Shown here one piece after another: positions 8,518 to 18,166 of a stretch of DNA of 64,000 nt. The notes below the pieces were generated by a model. It was given only the letters and a program-made list of their open reading frames with translations, was not told the origin of the DNA and did not search any database. This stretch comes from Vibrionaceae bacterium (GTDB lineage Bacteria; Pseudomonadota; Gammaproteobacteria; Enterobacterales; Vibrionaceae), in NCBI GenBank assembly GCA_018222805.1, contig JAAEZQ010000008.1, positions 1 to 64,000 of the forward strand, written 5' to 3'. Position numbers and translations under genes: made by a program. Numbering within the stretch: position 1 is the stretch's first letter; each line of letters starts with the position of its first letter.

Positions 8518-9885
8518 TTATTGTTCGGTTTGAACTTCTGGCTGTCGTGCTTTGTGCTTAACAAATACAGCAGCAATCGCGGCAATGGCCAGTGCAAAAC
8601 AGTAGTAAGAATTTGAAACCACTTCCAGGGGTGACAAATTAAATACTGAGCCGAGTAACAGCACCTGCGCTCCGTAAGGTAAGACACCTTGTACCACGCA
8701 AGAGAAGATATCCAATAAGCTTGCAGAACGACGAGGGGACACATTGTTCTCTTCGGCTAGTTGACGTGCAACGCTACCCGATACAATGATCGCGACAGTG
8801 TTGTTCGCAGTACAACCGTTGACCATAGAAACCAGCCCAGCAATACCTAACTCACTTGCACGGCTGTTTGCATGCTTAGAGTGGTTTGAACCGAAGGTAT
8901 TAATCATGCTGCTTACTAAGTTAGTCAAGAAAGCAAGACCACCTTGACGACGCATCAGTTCACTCAGGCCGCCAATGAGCATCGATAACAGGAAGATCTC
9001 CTGCATATTGCCGAAGCCAGTATAAACATCTTGCGCCATATTCGTCAGGCCATAACCATCGATAGAAGCAAGACCAACGCCACCTGCAAGAAGAATGCCT
9101 ATAGTCAGAACAACAAATACATTCAGACCAGATACCGCTAACACCAAAATCGTAACGTACGGCAGAACTTTCAGCCACTCAATTGGGCCAGCTTCTGGCA
9201 CTTGTGTTGCTGTGCTGTTGTAAGCAAATATCACAATCGCAACCAGTGCTGCAGGGAGGGCAATTCGGATGTTCTCTCTGAACTTATCTTTCATTTCACA
9301 GCCTTGAGAGCGCGTTGCTGCGATAGTGGTATCAGAGATGATCGAAAGGTTGTCACCAAACATGGCACCACTGAGTACCACACCCGCCGTTAATGGCAAG
9401 CTCATACCTGCCGATTCTGCAATACCTAACGCGACTGGAGCCACTGCCGCAATCGTCCCCATTGAGGTCCCCATTGAGGTTGCGATGAATGCCGAGATCA
9501 GGAACAGACCCGGTAAGATCATGCTGGTCGGAATCGCTGACAAGCCTAGATTCACCGTTGCATCAACACCACCAGAGGCTTTAGCTACGGCTGCAAATGC
9601 GCCTGCAAGCAGGTAGATCATGCACATAGCAATGATGTCTTGGTGACCCACGCCACGCATAAAGTGCTCGATAGAGCGATTGAGCTTATCTTTACTTAAC
9701 AAAAAGGCAATGATGATCGCTGGCAAAACAGCGATTGGCGCTGGTAGCTGGTAGAACGCAAATTCTACGCCTTGTAGCGATAGGTAGGTACCTACACCAA
9801 TAAATAGTGCAAGAAAGACAATAAGTGGAATCAGTGCGACCGCAGAAGGTGCAACTGCTTTAATAGTGTGCTGAGAACCGGACAT
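8518..9885 (-). CDS. metT: NhaC-family carrier, probable methionine transporter (MetT)
   Basis: This 455-residue inner-membrane protein has about eleven hydrophobic segments and the NhaC-type features SGAMFGDNLSIISDTTIAATRSQGCEM near residue 195 and NGCTANNTVAIIVSG near residue 365. By sequence alone it would be called a Na+/H+ antiporter. However, an exact 8-base MetJ box lies 69 bp upstream of the start, and NhaC-family members under MetJ or S-box control have been proposed as methionine transporters (MetT) from comparative genomics. I therefore infer methionine uptake. The first possible start is 9948, but that reading would run into the operator. The ATG at 9885 gives the normal MSGSQHTIK beginning, although no strong ribosome binding site is visible. 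Confidence 0.75.
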   Translation of the reverse strand: MSGSQHTIKAVAPSAVALIPLIVFLALFIGVGTYLSLQGVEFAFYQLPAPIAVLPAIIIAFLLSKDKLNRSIEHFMRGVGHQDIIAMCMIYLLAGAFAAVAKASGGVDATVNLGLSAIPTSMILPGLFLISAFIATSMGTSMGTIAAVAPVALGIAESAGMSLPLTAGVVLSGAMFGDNLSIISDTTIAATRSQGCEMKDKFRENIRIALPAALVAIVIFAYNSTATQVPEAGPIEWLKVLPYVTILVLAVSGLNVFVVLTIGILLAGGVGLASIDGYGLTNMAQDVYTGFGNMQEIFLLSMLIGGLSELMRRQGGLAFLTNLVSSMINTFGSNHSKHANSRASELGIAGLVSMVNGCTANNTVAIIVSGSVARQLAEENNVSPRRSASLLDIFSCVVQGVLPYGAQVLLLGSVFNLSPLEVVSNSYYCFALAIAAIAAVFVKHKARQPEVQTEQ

Positions 9886-9945
9886 GTGAACGACAAATCT
9901 TAAAACGAGAAAGGCGTGAAGACTAATCTCACAGCGAAAAGAAGT

Positions 9946-9969
9946 CAACGTCTAGACGTCTAAATGGCT
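9946..9969 (-). promoter_or_regulatory. MetJ operator (tandem met boxes)
   Basis: AGACGTCT at 9954-9961 matches the MetJ consensus at all eight positions. It is preceded directly by CAACGTCT (6 of 8) and followed by AAATGGCT (4 of 8), which fits the tandem head-to-tail layout to which MetJ dimers bind with S-adenosylmethionine. It lies in the promoter region of the NhaC-family gene. Confidence 0.78.
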
Positions 9970-10052
9970 GGGTGATTGTGTGCTCCAAGAGAGTGGGAAT
10001 GGAGATTTTGATTTTATCTTATTGATACTGTTAGTTTTAATTTTAAGTCTAA

Positions 10053-10664
10053 TTATTCGGCAGCTTTTGATTTTTTTCGTTTGATAATGTTGAGAACCAT
10101 CCATACAAACAAAGCGGCAGCAATAGTCCAGATGAAGTATTTGTACTGGGTGTAAAGGTGACTGAGTGAACTTAAATGCTCAAACGCAAAGTGCGCAAGC
10201 AAGCTAAATACCATGACCCAAATGGTTGCCGCGAGTGCATTGCCAAGCAAGAACTCTTTACGGGGCATTTTGGCGATACCACAAGCCAACGGCATAAACT
10301 GCTTCATACCTTCAATAAATCGGCTGACGACCAGACAAGCAGGCCCGTATTTTAGTATCGCTCCCTGTAGTTTCTGCATTTTTGGTCCAGAGATATAGCC
10401 TTTTTCATCTAACCAGCCTTCAAAGTAGTAGCCAATTAAGTAACCACAGGTATTACCGATAAAACAGCTCAGCCAGGATACCGACATCACTAGAGTGAGG
10501 TTCATGACTTGTTCGGAAGAGAGAATCGAAGCTGCAATCATTAAAGATTGGCCGGGCATAGGAATGCCAATACCTTCGAGGAAAATGCTGACAAAAAGCG
10601 CTAAGTAGCCATACTGCTCAAGCAGAGGCTTCATGGAGATGAGTAGTTCGTTAATCTGTTCCAC
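10053..10664 (-). CDS. DedA-family inner-membrane protein
   Basis: This roughly 203-residue polytopic membrane protein is of the DedA/SNARE-associated family. Members are thought to recycle undecaprenyl phosphate or move phospholipids across the membrane. The family phrases FLEGIGIPMPGQSLMIAASIL near residue 29 and VVSRFIEGMKQFMPLACGIAKMPRKEFLLGN in the middle are present, with the family's conserved acidic and arginine residues. A TTG start at 10697 is open but has no ribosome binding site. The GTG at 10664 is preceded by GGGAAAG, and an ATG follows at 10634; I favour the GTG. The gene sits between two unrelated operons on the same strand. Confidence 0.85.
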   Translation of the reverse strand: MEQINELLISMKPLLEQYGYLALFVSIFLEGIGIPMPGQSLMIAASILSSEQVMNLTLVMSVSWLSCFIGNTCGYLIGYYFEGWLDEKGYISGPKMQKLQGAILKYGPACLVVSRFIEGMKQFMPLACGIAKMPRKEFLLGNALAATIWVMVFSLLAHFAFEHLSSLSHLYTQYKYFIWTIAAALFVWMVLNIIKRKKSKAAE

Positions 10665-10805
10665 AAGCTTTCCCGTACTTTCCCGGAATAAAGGCAAAAG
10701 GCAGAGTGGCCTCAGCGTCTGGTTGTCATGTTAAGTTAGCTTATCGTCTCGAGAGTAAATGATTATCCTCTCGAATACTGGTCTGTAAAGTTTGCAGAAA
10801 AAATC

Positions 10806-10836
10806 CACCAGCCTCCGTAAATAAAAGAGGCTGGCG
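10806..10836 (-). terminator. terminator of the GNAT-nitrilase gene
   Basis: An 8-bp stem, CCAGCCTC with GAGGCTGG, lies 9 bp past the stop of the minus-strand gene. On that strand it is followed shortly by a run of Ts. Confidence 0.75.
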
Positions 10837-10844
10837 TTAGTTTG

Positions 10845-12383
10845 TTATTGATTTTTAGCTTTGGTAAAACCACCATACAAGTCGAGGCGACGATGACGCA
10901 AGTTGGTCACGGACCCTTCCGTATTGAGTTGTTTCAGCTTGGTTAAGTCTACGTCCGCGAAAATGATCATTTCGGTATTCGCGCTTGCTTCGGTTAAGGT
11001 AGCATCATGTGGAAAGTAAATGTCAGAAGGTGAAAATACGGCTGACTGGGCGTATTGAATATCCACGTTGTCGACGCGAGGCAGGTTACCCACACTGCCA
11101 CCAATTGCCACATAACACTCGTTTTCGATTGCACGAGACTGGGAACAAATTCGTACGCGTTGATAGCCGTTTTTGGTGTCGGTCCAGAACGGTACAAACA
11201 CGATTTGTGCACCTTGTTCCGCCAGCATTCGACCCAGTTCCGGGAACTCACTGTCGTAACAAATCAGAATGCCAACTTTACCTGCATCCGTTTCAAATAC
11301 CTGAACGTTGTCACCACCGTCAATGACCCAGTCTCGTTGCTCGTGTGGTGTGATGTGAATTTTGTACTGTGCGTTGATCTCGCCATCGCGCTGGAGCAAG
11401 TAGGCAACATTGTAGAGTTTACCGTCCTCTTCAATAACCGGCATGCTTCCCGCAATGATGTTGATGTTGTAGGTCACCGCCATTTGCGAGAAGCGATTTT
11501 TAATTTCTTCAGTGAAGCTAGCGAGGAAGCGAATGGCTTCCACAGAGTTTTGATCGTTTTGCAGACCCATCAGCGGGGCGTTAAAGAACTCAGGGAACAG
11601 AGCGAAATCGGCTTTGTAGTTCGCCAGTGAAGAAATAAAGAACTCAGCTTGATCCAGCAGATCTTCTAAATCGTTCATCGCTCGCATTTGCCATTGTACG
11701 ACACCAATACGGATCAGCGTTTTTTCGACATCGTGGACAGACTGAATATCCTCTTCGTAGAAAAAATTGTCCCATTCAAGTAGCGTCGCGTAGCCCATGG
11801 ACGCATCGTCCTCCGGCAGATAACCACGCATAATACGCTTTACATCAAAATCGTTGGCCAGTTGGAATGACAGAATCGGATCGTGAAGTTCACGTCGCTT
11901 AACTTTATCGATGTATTCGGCAACGCTTAATTCATCCGCGTATTTATGGTAATTAGGAATACGTCCACCGGCTAATATCGCTTTAAAGTTTTTACTGCGA
12001 CACAACTCTTTACGCGCATCATACAGACGACGTCCTAAGCGCAATCCGCGATAATCTGGGTGTACAAAGACATCAAGCCCGTACATGGCATCGCCAGTGA
12101 CTTTGTTTTGAATTACGTTGTTTTCAGTGATGATGTCGCTGTAAAGGTGAGGGAGTGAGATTCGATTGTAATCGACTTTCATAGTCAGCGCAGCACCGAC
12201 AATCTTACCGTTATCTTCAATACAAATTTGGCCATCCGGAAACTGATGAATAAGATCCATGATGGTCAGACGTGGCCATGAGCCTCCAACATCCGGAAAT
12301 ACTAGGTCCATCAATTCTGCGAGCTCTGGGTAGTCCGTAGGCTCAATGGTACGTAAAGAGAGTTTGGGAGAGTTGCTGTCCAT
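10845..12383 (-). CDS. GNAT acetyltransferase-carbon-nitrogen hydrolase fusion
   Basis: This 512-residue two-domain protein starts with a GNAT acetyltransferase fold. The acetyl-CoA loop region is GLDVFVHPDYRGLRLGRRLYDARKELCRSKNF near residue 105. From about residue 225 it is a nitrilase-superfamily amidohydrolase. All three catalytic residues are visible: E265 in LFPEFF, K341 in YKIHITP and C375 in LICYDSEFPE. The nitrilase half would hydrolyse an amide, while the GNAT half would transfer an acetyl group; the joint substrate is not known. The fusion architecture itself is found in many bacteria. It stands alone, with a LysR gene of the same orientation 107 bp upstream. The ribosome binding site is weak (GGAT). 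Confidence 0.85.
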   Translation of the reverse strand: MDSNSPKLSLRTIEPTDYPELAELMDLVFPDVGGSWPRLTIMDLIHQFPDGQICIEDNGKIVGAALTMKVDYNRISLPHLYSDIITENNVIQNKVTGDAMYGLDVFVHPDYRGLRLGRRLYDARKELCRSKNFKAILAGGRIPNYHKYADELSVAEYIDKVKRRELHDPILSFQLANDFDVKRIMRGYLPEDDASMGYATLLEWDNFFYEEDIQSVHDVEKTLIRIGVVQWQMRAMNDLEDLLDQAEFFISSLANYKADFALFPEFFNAPLMGLQNDQNSVEAIRFLASFTEEIKNRFSQMAVTYNINIIAGSMPVIEEDGKLYNVAYLLQRDGEINAQYKIHITPHEQRDWVIDGGDNVQVFETDAGKVGILICYDSEFPELGRMLAEQGAQIVFVPFWTDTKNGYQRVRICSQSRAIENECYVAIGGSVGNLPRVDNVDIQYAQSAVFSPSDIYFPHDATLTEASANTEMIIFADVDLTKLKQLNTEGSVTNLRHRRLDLYGGFTKAKNQ

Positions 12384-12490
12384 ATACTACTATCCATTTA
12401 TCCTTTTCAAATAGTATGGATGAGAATGCCATATTTTTAACCATACATACACCGACCATGGTTAAGGTTATGTAACCAGAACCTTCCTTC

Positions 12491-13381
12491 TTACGTATTG
12501 TGCGTCAATTTACTCTTCAGCCAAGCGTAAAACAGCGACACTTTTCTGGTGTTTAAACGGTAGCTAGGAATCACCACATAATAGCCGTACCCGCTTTGCA
12601 ACGTCATGTTCTGTATATGCTGAATGTCGCCGCGCTGAATAGAAAATTGCGCCATAAAATCAGGCAACAGAGCCAAGCCTTTTTCCATCCTTACTGCTTC
12701 GCAAGCCAAATAGAAATGCTCAAATCCAACCGAGTGATAGGTAATCGGGCTCTCTAATGCGTGTTCAATCTTGAACTGTTCCCAAAGCTGAGGGCGAGTG
12801 GTTTGGGGGATAAATGGATAGTGACTAATAGTCTGTTTGTCTCTCAGTTGTGGGTATCGGGTACTGCCAACAAGCAGTAAAGTTTCTTCGCATAACAAGT
12901 GGCTGTAATCGTAATGCGTTGATAATGGCAAACACCTCACGCTAAGATCGTTGTCATTATTGAGGTCCTTGATAGCACCGTCACCCGTGCGAATTTTAAC
13001 TCTGATGTTTGGGTGCTGCTGGTGGAAGTCATCAATATTGGGCACTAACCACAAACTGGCAAAAGAAGGTGTGACATCAATCGTCAGGAGCTCTTGTTCG
13101 GTGTTGAACTGAATAAGGCTTGCAGTGGCATGTTGAATGATCTCCAGGGCTTCCGTGATCTGTGGTAAGTAACGTTTTCCTTCTTCGGTCAGTTCCACGC
13201 CATGAAGACCTCGCTTAACTAACGGTAACCCCACAAGCTGCTCTAAAGAGGCGATTTGTTTGCTTACGGCACCTTGTGTCACGCAAAGGTCATTTGCCGC
13301 TTTGGAAAAACTTAAGTGGTTTGCGACGGCGACAAAGGTTCTCAACGCGCGGATGGAAGGGTACTCACTGCCTTTTAACAT
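12491..13381 (-). CDS. LysR-type transcriptional regulator
   Basis: This 296-residue regulator has an N-terminal helix-turn-helix (RALRTFVAVANHLSFSKAAN, then CVTQGAVSKQIASLEQLVGLPLVKRG, residues 11-60) and a GcvA-like effector domain beginning ITPSF-style at VTPSFASLWLVPNI. It is encoded upstream of, and in the same direction as, the GNAT-nitrilase gene. The 107-bp gap between them contains the inverted repeats TTAACCA/TGGTTAA (12438-12465) and GGTTA/TAACC (12466-12477), possible operator sites. Whether it controls that enzyme or itself cannot be told from sequence. Confidence 0.88.
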   Translation of the reverse strand: MLKGSEYPSIRALRTFVAVANHLSFSKAANDLCVTQGAVSKQIASLEQLVGLPLVKRGLHGVELTEEGKRYLPQITEALEIIQHATASLIQFNTEQELLTIDVTPSFASLWLVPNIDDFHQQHPNIRVKIRTGDGAIKDLNNDNDLSVRCLPLSTHYDYSHLLCEETLLLVGSTRYPQLRDKQTISHYPFIPQTTRPQLWEQFKIEHALESPITYHSVGFEHFYLACEAVRMEKGLALLPDFMAQFSIQRGDIQHIQNMTLQSGYGYYVVIPSYRLNTRKVSLFYAWLKSKLTHNT

Positions 13382-13711
13382 TCCTTCAGTTCCATTGAAT
13401 GGTGATTATTCACAGAGTAGAAGATTTGTCTGTTGAAGCAAAGTGATTGAATCAGACATTGAGTGGTAGGAGAGGCAATGGGATGTTAGTTATTTGGGTA
13501 CGTTGAAAAAGCAAAGGTCTAGCTTGATACCAGACTTGCCTTTACGCTTCAATGGGCGTTTAAAGCATTTCAGTTGATTAAAAAAGACCACCCTAGGGTA
13601 GTCTTTGCTTTGTTTGGGCAAAATAATTGGAGCAGCCCGTGATAGCGGGGTAGCTATCGTATTAAAATAGAAGTGAGCGTCATTGATTGACGCTCAGATA
13701 CTCAGATATTT
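13382..13711. other. gap with two hairpins after the S8 protease
   Basis: No gene is seen. A perfect 9-bp stem TGAGCGTCA/TGACGCTCA with a 5-base loop lies at 13674-13696, just past the protease stop. A second hairpin, GACTACCC/GGGTGGTC read on the minus strand (13586-13603), is followed on that strand by six Ts and is the better intrinsic terminator for the protease. Confidence 0.65.
13584..13607 (-). terminator. probable terminator of the S8 protease gene
   Basis: Read on the minus strand, AAAGACTACCC and GGGTGGTCTTT form a stem with one G-T pair, followed by a T run. No other minus-strand gene ends here. Confidence 0.65.
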
Positions 13712-15538
13712 TTACTCAAATGACACACTCGATGGATTCGAACAGTTACCGCTTGATTGGTCACAGACTTGGTATGTGAACATACCGTATGCGTCGCTCG
13801 TTAGCGTATCTGTATAAGCACCGTCGTTGTTCGTTGTAGAAACGATTACGCCGTTACGATAAACGTCTACTTTACGTGCTGTTGCGTTTGACCAAGCTAA
13901 GTTGACTTTTTGACCCTGTCTTGCTGTGTAAGCCGATGTGCTCAGTTCAATGTAGGTTGCTGCTTGTGCATCACAGCCGTTAGCCAACAAGTATTCGTTG
14001 GCATCCGCAACTTTAACGATACCGTAACCGAAGTAGTTATCTCGGCCTGATGAACCTGCATCAAATGCCGTTTGTTTTAGTGCATCGCGAATTTGAGTAC
14101 CGTTACATTCTTGGTGATTTGACCACAATAACGCAGCCATACCCGCGACGCCTGGTGTCGCCATTGAGGTGCCGCTCATAAAACCGTAGTCAGAGCTAGC
14201 GATCTCGACACTAATGGTTGTCGATGCATGAAGTAGTTCGCGATCTTTTAAGTCAGTACCGACAGCAGGAATCGAGGTTGTCGTTGTTTCACCAAGGGTG
14301 CCATTCAACATACCATCAACGTTGTTAACAATAACGGCACCGATACCACCTGAGGTCTCACAGTTTAGGACTTTCTCATCAAAGGTAATTTCGCCACGAT
14401 CCATCAAACAGATCTTGCCGCTGGCATTGGTATCTACTTGTTTACCTAACCCCATGTAATGTACTTCGCCTGAAACATCACCCTGAGCCGAATAAGTAAA
14501 CCCAGATGATGCGATGACTTGTTCTCCGGCGGCTAATACAGACGTCGCTGCCATGCCAGCAGGGTAGGTTGATAGGGTATTTACGCCGCCAGCGGTGACT
14601 TCAACACACGTTGAATCAATGATTTCTTGGCTATTTTTGCCTTTCTTGCCGTTATACACGATTGTACATTCAGGGAACTGAGAAAAGGCTGCGATTTGAT
14701 CATTAGCGTCATTCGCACCGATCATCATTACCGATTGGTATCCTGCCGGGTATGAAAGGACATCATTACCAGAGTTACCTGCTGCTGCTAGTACTAAACC
14801 ACCGTCGTTAGTGAAGGCTTTGAACGCATTCTCTTCTGCCGTCGTCGGAGCACCACCACCTAAGCTCATATTGATGATGTTAGCACCTGCATCCGCACAT
14901 TTTTCTGCTGCGTACGCTAAGTCTGAAGAGTATCCCCAACCATCGGCGTTAAATACTTTAACGATGTGCATTGGTACGCCCGGCGCCATGCCGATAACAC
15001 CGAAGCCGTTGTCTGCCGCACCAATCGTACCCGCTACGTGCGTGCCGTGTGGACCGCCGTTCTCATCCCAATTACCCGTTCCAGAGTCGTTATCGCCTGT
15101 AATGCTTGTCCAGTCAAAGTCATTGTTTGAGCGATCTAAGCCCGAGTCAATAACACAGACCTTAATAAAATTATTTGGCTGTAAAGTGAGTTGATCAGCT
15201 TGTGATTGGTATACGGCATAAGGTGTTAACTGAGTTTCACGTGCGTCACCGACGTCGTCGCTGTAACTAAGTAGCTTACGCTTAGCGTCTTCTTCGATAA
15301 GTTGGATATGTGGATTGTTTAGAAGCCCTTTAACGGTTTTTAAATCTTTGCCAGTGAAGGTTGCTGCAAAAAACTCTTCACCTTCAACATTAATATCTGC
15401 ACCAAGTTTTTTAGCTAGGTTTTTAACAACCCCTTTGTTGGCGCTGTCAACCTGAATGATGTAACGGTCATCGGCTGCATGTGCGCTAAAAGATAAACAA
15501 ATGCCCATTGCAATTAGCGATTTATTTAATATTTTCAT
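13712..15538 (-). CDS. secreted subtilisin-like serine protease with PA domain
   Basis: This 608-residue S8-family protease has a Sec signal peptide ending at AHA (about residue 21) and an inhibitor-I9-type propeptide at about residues 25-90. The catalytic triad is complete: D131 in VIDSGLD, H164 in HGTHVAGT and S458 in GTSMATP. A protease-associated (PA) domain of about 130 residues is inserted before the catalytic serine, and an Ig-like C-terminal domain of about 80 residues follows. ATG at 15538 is chosen because AGGG lies six bases before it; the ATG two codons earlier would touch that site. It is probably exported as an extracellular protease. It lies next to a second secreted-protease operon, which suggests a shared extracellular protein-degrading role. 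Confidence 0.92.
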   Translation of the reverse strand: MKILNKSLIAMGICLSFSAHAADDRYIIQVDSANKGVVKNLAKKLGADINVEGEEFFAATFTGKDLKTVKGLLNNPHIQLIEEDAKRKLLSYSDDVGDARETQLTPYAVYQSQADQLTLQPNNFIKVCVIDSGLDRSNNDFDWTSITGDNDSGTGNWDENGGPHGTHVAGTIGAADNGFGVIGMAPGVPMHIVKVFNADGWGYSSDLAYAAEKCADAGANIINMSLGGGAPTTAEENAFKAFTNDGGLVLAAAGNSGNDVLSYPAGYQSVMMIGANDANDQIAAFSQFPECTIVYNGKKGKNSQEIIDSTCVEVTAGGVNTLSTYPAGMAATSVLAAGEQVIASSGFTYSAQGDVSGEVHYMGLGKQVDTNASGKICLMDRGEITFDEKVLNCETSGGIGAVIVNNVDGMLNGTLGETTTTSIPAVGTDLKDRELLHASTTISVEIASSDYGFMSGTSMATPGVAGMAALLWSNHQECNGTQIRDALKQTAFDAGSSGRDNYFGYGIVKVADANEYLLANGCDAQAATYIELSTSAYTARQGQKVNLAWSNATARKVDVYRNGVIVSTTNNDGAYTDTLTSDAYGMFTYQVCDQSSGNCSNPSSVSFE

Positions 15539-15667
15539 AATCATCCCTAAAAATAGTAACGTCCAGTAATCCGCTGAATACTCAATGGAAGCGGTTTGAT
15601 GTGTTTCTTTTCTTAACTACTTTGTCCTAACAAGGTAATAAGGTTCCCGTTGAAATTAATTCTTTTG

Positions 15668-15697
15668 AAAAGGTGGCCTTGTATCCGGCCACCTTTT
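15668..15697 (-). terminator. terminator of the metalloprotease operon
   Basis: An 11-bp stem AAAAGGTGGCC/GGCCACCTTTT with an 8-base loop lies 16 bp after the metalloprotease stop on the minus strand. Confidence 0.8.
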
Positions 15698-15712
15698 TAG
15701 TTCCATGAGAAG

Positions 15713-18166
15713 TTAATCAGCTAAGTGCTCACAGCGGCCAAATTCAGCGCCAGCTTTCACTTTATTGACTAGTCCGTTCGGGAAGCCCGTTTTCACAGAA
15801 GCGCCGTTCTCACAAACGTAAACATGTGACATGTCTATATGGAAGGCCACAGAGTAACCTGTAAGACCACCCACCATCTTCGTACCAGCTCCAGATACAG
15901 AGATAGGATTATCCATGTAGGCATTTTGTGCTTCTAGGACACCTTGCTTAGTATAGAACTTATCTAAAGTCATCCAGCCCAGGCCTTTGATGTAAAGTGC
16001 ACCAGTAAAGCCAGTACGAATGTCACCACCACGGCCTACAATCACATCACCGTTGTCGCTCATATCAAAAGGTGTCAATCCTGCGTATTTACCAATCGCA
16101 GCATGAACCCAGTCCGCGCCTCTGCTTTCACAGAAATCCGTACCTAGCATTACAAGTGGTACATCGTTACACCATTCCAAACCACCAATATCAGTAAACG
16201 CTGCATTACCTTCTTTAGTGTGATCCCACAGTAGAACGTTGTTTTTATTGGTAGCCAGTGCCACTTGTTTACCGTCATGTGATACTGCGTATGCATTGGT
16301 TGCCCCAACGGCATCGTAAAGGTTAATCATCTCGCCTTCGTTGACCCATGCCACAGCTTTCCAGCCACCTAGAGTACCTAGCGCCACTTCGCCGTTACCA
16401 GAAATCGCATGTGCACGAGTCCAGCTCGTCTTAGACCAATCTACGTTGCTGGTATCAAGCTCATGCATACCTTGTTTAGGTGTCCAGATGAACGGAACAA
16501 CATCGCCCGTATAGTACGAGGTACAACTTCCGTTTCCATCTGCATCTTTATACGCTAAACCAACAACCGTATTGCCCGAGGCATCGATATCTAAACCAGA
16601 AGCGGAAGATTTACCTATTTGACTCGCACCACCACAAGCGTTAGCCGTAAGGTCACCTAGCGGCATTACGCCATTTGCTTCAGTCCAGATTGCCGGCGCA
16701 AGTACACCGTTTCTATCGTGATCAGAGTTAACGAGCAGTTTGCTGCCATTTGCATTCATTTTGGCTGCGTTGACGCCGATATAGTCAGGAAGAACATTAA
16801 AGCCTTTCGTCTCATTCCATACAAAGCCTCGGTTGCCTGCTACCCCCATTGAAGACTTACCATTTTTGGCTAGGTCGGTTAAATGTGCGAAGACGACTTG
16901 CTTGAATTCCACACCATCTCGGTAACCGTTAAATACAAAGTTTGCTTGTTTTGTTTGCCCTGCCTCCGCAACAATTGGTGTTGCGTCACACGGATCATCT
17001 GAAACAGGGTTACTGCCTTCGCTATCATTCCAATACTCTGCAACTGAAAGGATTCGGGAAGGCTGCGTAGGATAGCCACCGGCATTGATCTGCTCTGTAT
17101 ACAGAACGTAGCTTTGACCAGGAGTTAATCCATTGAGCTTAAAGTAGCCATCAGGGCCGACTTTACCTTGAGTCAAACTACCAGATTGAGTCGATACCGC
17201 GTCAAATAGAGGGTCATCAATATTACGCGCAATAATGTTTACGCCGCTGTACTCTGTTGAGCCATCTTTTAAGCGCAGCGTACCTTCGATAGAGCCAAAC
17301 TGGTTCAAGTACTCTTGGGTTGGGTAAAGGTTAGAAATTGCAACACGGTCGTCCGTTACGTTAACGGTACTTTGTGCTACCGCACCTGCACCATGGTGAC
17401 CAATGAATGGGTACATAGTCTCAATAATTTCAGGGTCGGCGCGGTTAACTTCGCCTAAATACCAATTACCTGTATCATGAGCATGAACAGCTTCTACATC
17501 ACACCCTTTTACACCAGGGAATATTGGTGTAGAAGGGTTACTTTTGTAACCGATATGACCATTAGTTTGAGAGTGAGATAGGTTGATTGCGTGTCCAATT
17601 TCGTGAGTGAACACGCCAGCAATTTGAAGGGCTGCATTGTCATTGGCGTATACGTTCCAACCGTTGATAACCGCAGTTGCTTCGATAATCACGTTGTTAT
17701 CGTCTGCAATCTCAGGGAAGGCGATACCTAGTACCGCTGTTTTAGGAACACCAAATACGTTCTCAAGGATGCTTCCATCAGTATCGTAAAGCATCCAGAA
17801 GCCGTAACCATTCTGTTGCGTATAAAACTGAAGCGCGTTAGAGCCATTTACGTCAGCAATGCCAGTTTGCTGTTCAATTGTGCCCGCGACATCTGCTCTG
17901 AATGTTGACGTCTTAACATTATTCCACTGACTAAACGCAAATTGAGTGACTTGCTGCGCTCGTTCGATCGATAAAAATACTGAGCCATCGTAGTCATAAG
18001 TGAAGGCTTCGCCGCCGTCAACATAGACTGGAATAGATCCGTTAGAGGTATCCCATAAGAACGGTGTCGGATTACCATCTTCTGTTGTATATAGTGGGCC
18101 ACCCGCTTGTACGGCACCTGCAGAGAGTAGAGCGGCAATTGCAACTGTTAATGTACTGTGTTTCAT
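15713..18166 (-). CDS. secreted metzincin-like zinc metalloprotease with HAF-type repeats
   Basis: This 817-residue protein has a Sec signal peptide (MKHSTLTVAIAALLSAGAVQA). The zinc motif HEIGHAINLSH begins at residue 188 and gives three histidine ligands and the catalytic glutamate. A Met-turn-like ETMYP follows at about residue 251, as in matrixins. The eighth position of the motif, normally Gly in metzincins, is Asn here. After a small fibronectin-like segment (residues 290-400), the rest carries repeats with W and ISGNGEVALG/DIDASGNTVVG phrases, like HAF-type beta-propeller repeats. The ATG overlaps the stop of the upstream gene as TAATG, so translation is coupled. A start at 18193 is unlikely because it lies deep in the preceding gene. 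Confidence 0.82.
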   Translation of the reverse strand: MKHSTLTVAIAALLSAGAVQAGGPLYTTEDGNPTPFLWDTSNGSIPVYVDGGEAFTYDYDGSVFLSIERAQQVTQFAFSQWNNVKTSTFRADVAGTIEQQTGIADVNGSNALQFYTQQNGYGFWMLYDTDGSILENVFGVPKTAVLGIAFPEIADDNNVIIEATAVINGWNVYANDNAALQIAGVFTHEIGHAINLSHSQTNGHIGYKSNPSTPIFPGVKGCDVEAVHAHDTGNWYLGEVNRADPEIIETMYPFIGHHGAGAVAQSTVNVTDDRVAISNLYPTQEYLNQFGSIEGTLRLKDGSTEYSGVNIIARNIDDPLFDAVSTQSGSLTQGKVGPDGYFKLNGLTPGQSYVLYTEQINAGGYPTQPSRILSVAEYWNDSEGSNPVSDDPCDATPIVAEAGQTKQANFVFNGYRDGVEFKQVVFAHLTDLAKNGKSSMGVAGNRGFVWNETKGFNVLPDYIGVNAAKMNANGSKLLVNSDHDRNGVLAPAIWTEANGVMPLGDLTANACGGASQIGKSSASGLDIDASGNTVVGLAYKDADGNGSCTSYYTGDVVPFIWTPKQGMHELDTSNVDWSKTSWTRAHAISGNGEVALGTLGGWKAVAWVNEGEMINLYDAVGATNAYAVSHDGKQVALATNKNNVLLWDHTKEGNAAFTDIGGLEWCNDVPLVMLGTDFCESRGADWVHAAIGKYAGLTPFDMSDNGDVIVGRGGDIRTGFTGALYIKGLGWMTLDKFYTKQGVLEAQNAYMDNPISVSGAGTKMVGGLTGYSVAFHIDMSHVYVCENGASVKTGFPNGLVNKVKAGAEFGRCEHLAD

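Noticed and set aside
11055..11630. A 191-residue open frame on the plus strand
   Set aside because: It lies antisense to the nitrilase half of the fusion gene, which has full catalytic motifs. The frame is a by-product of that gene's codon use.
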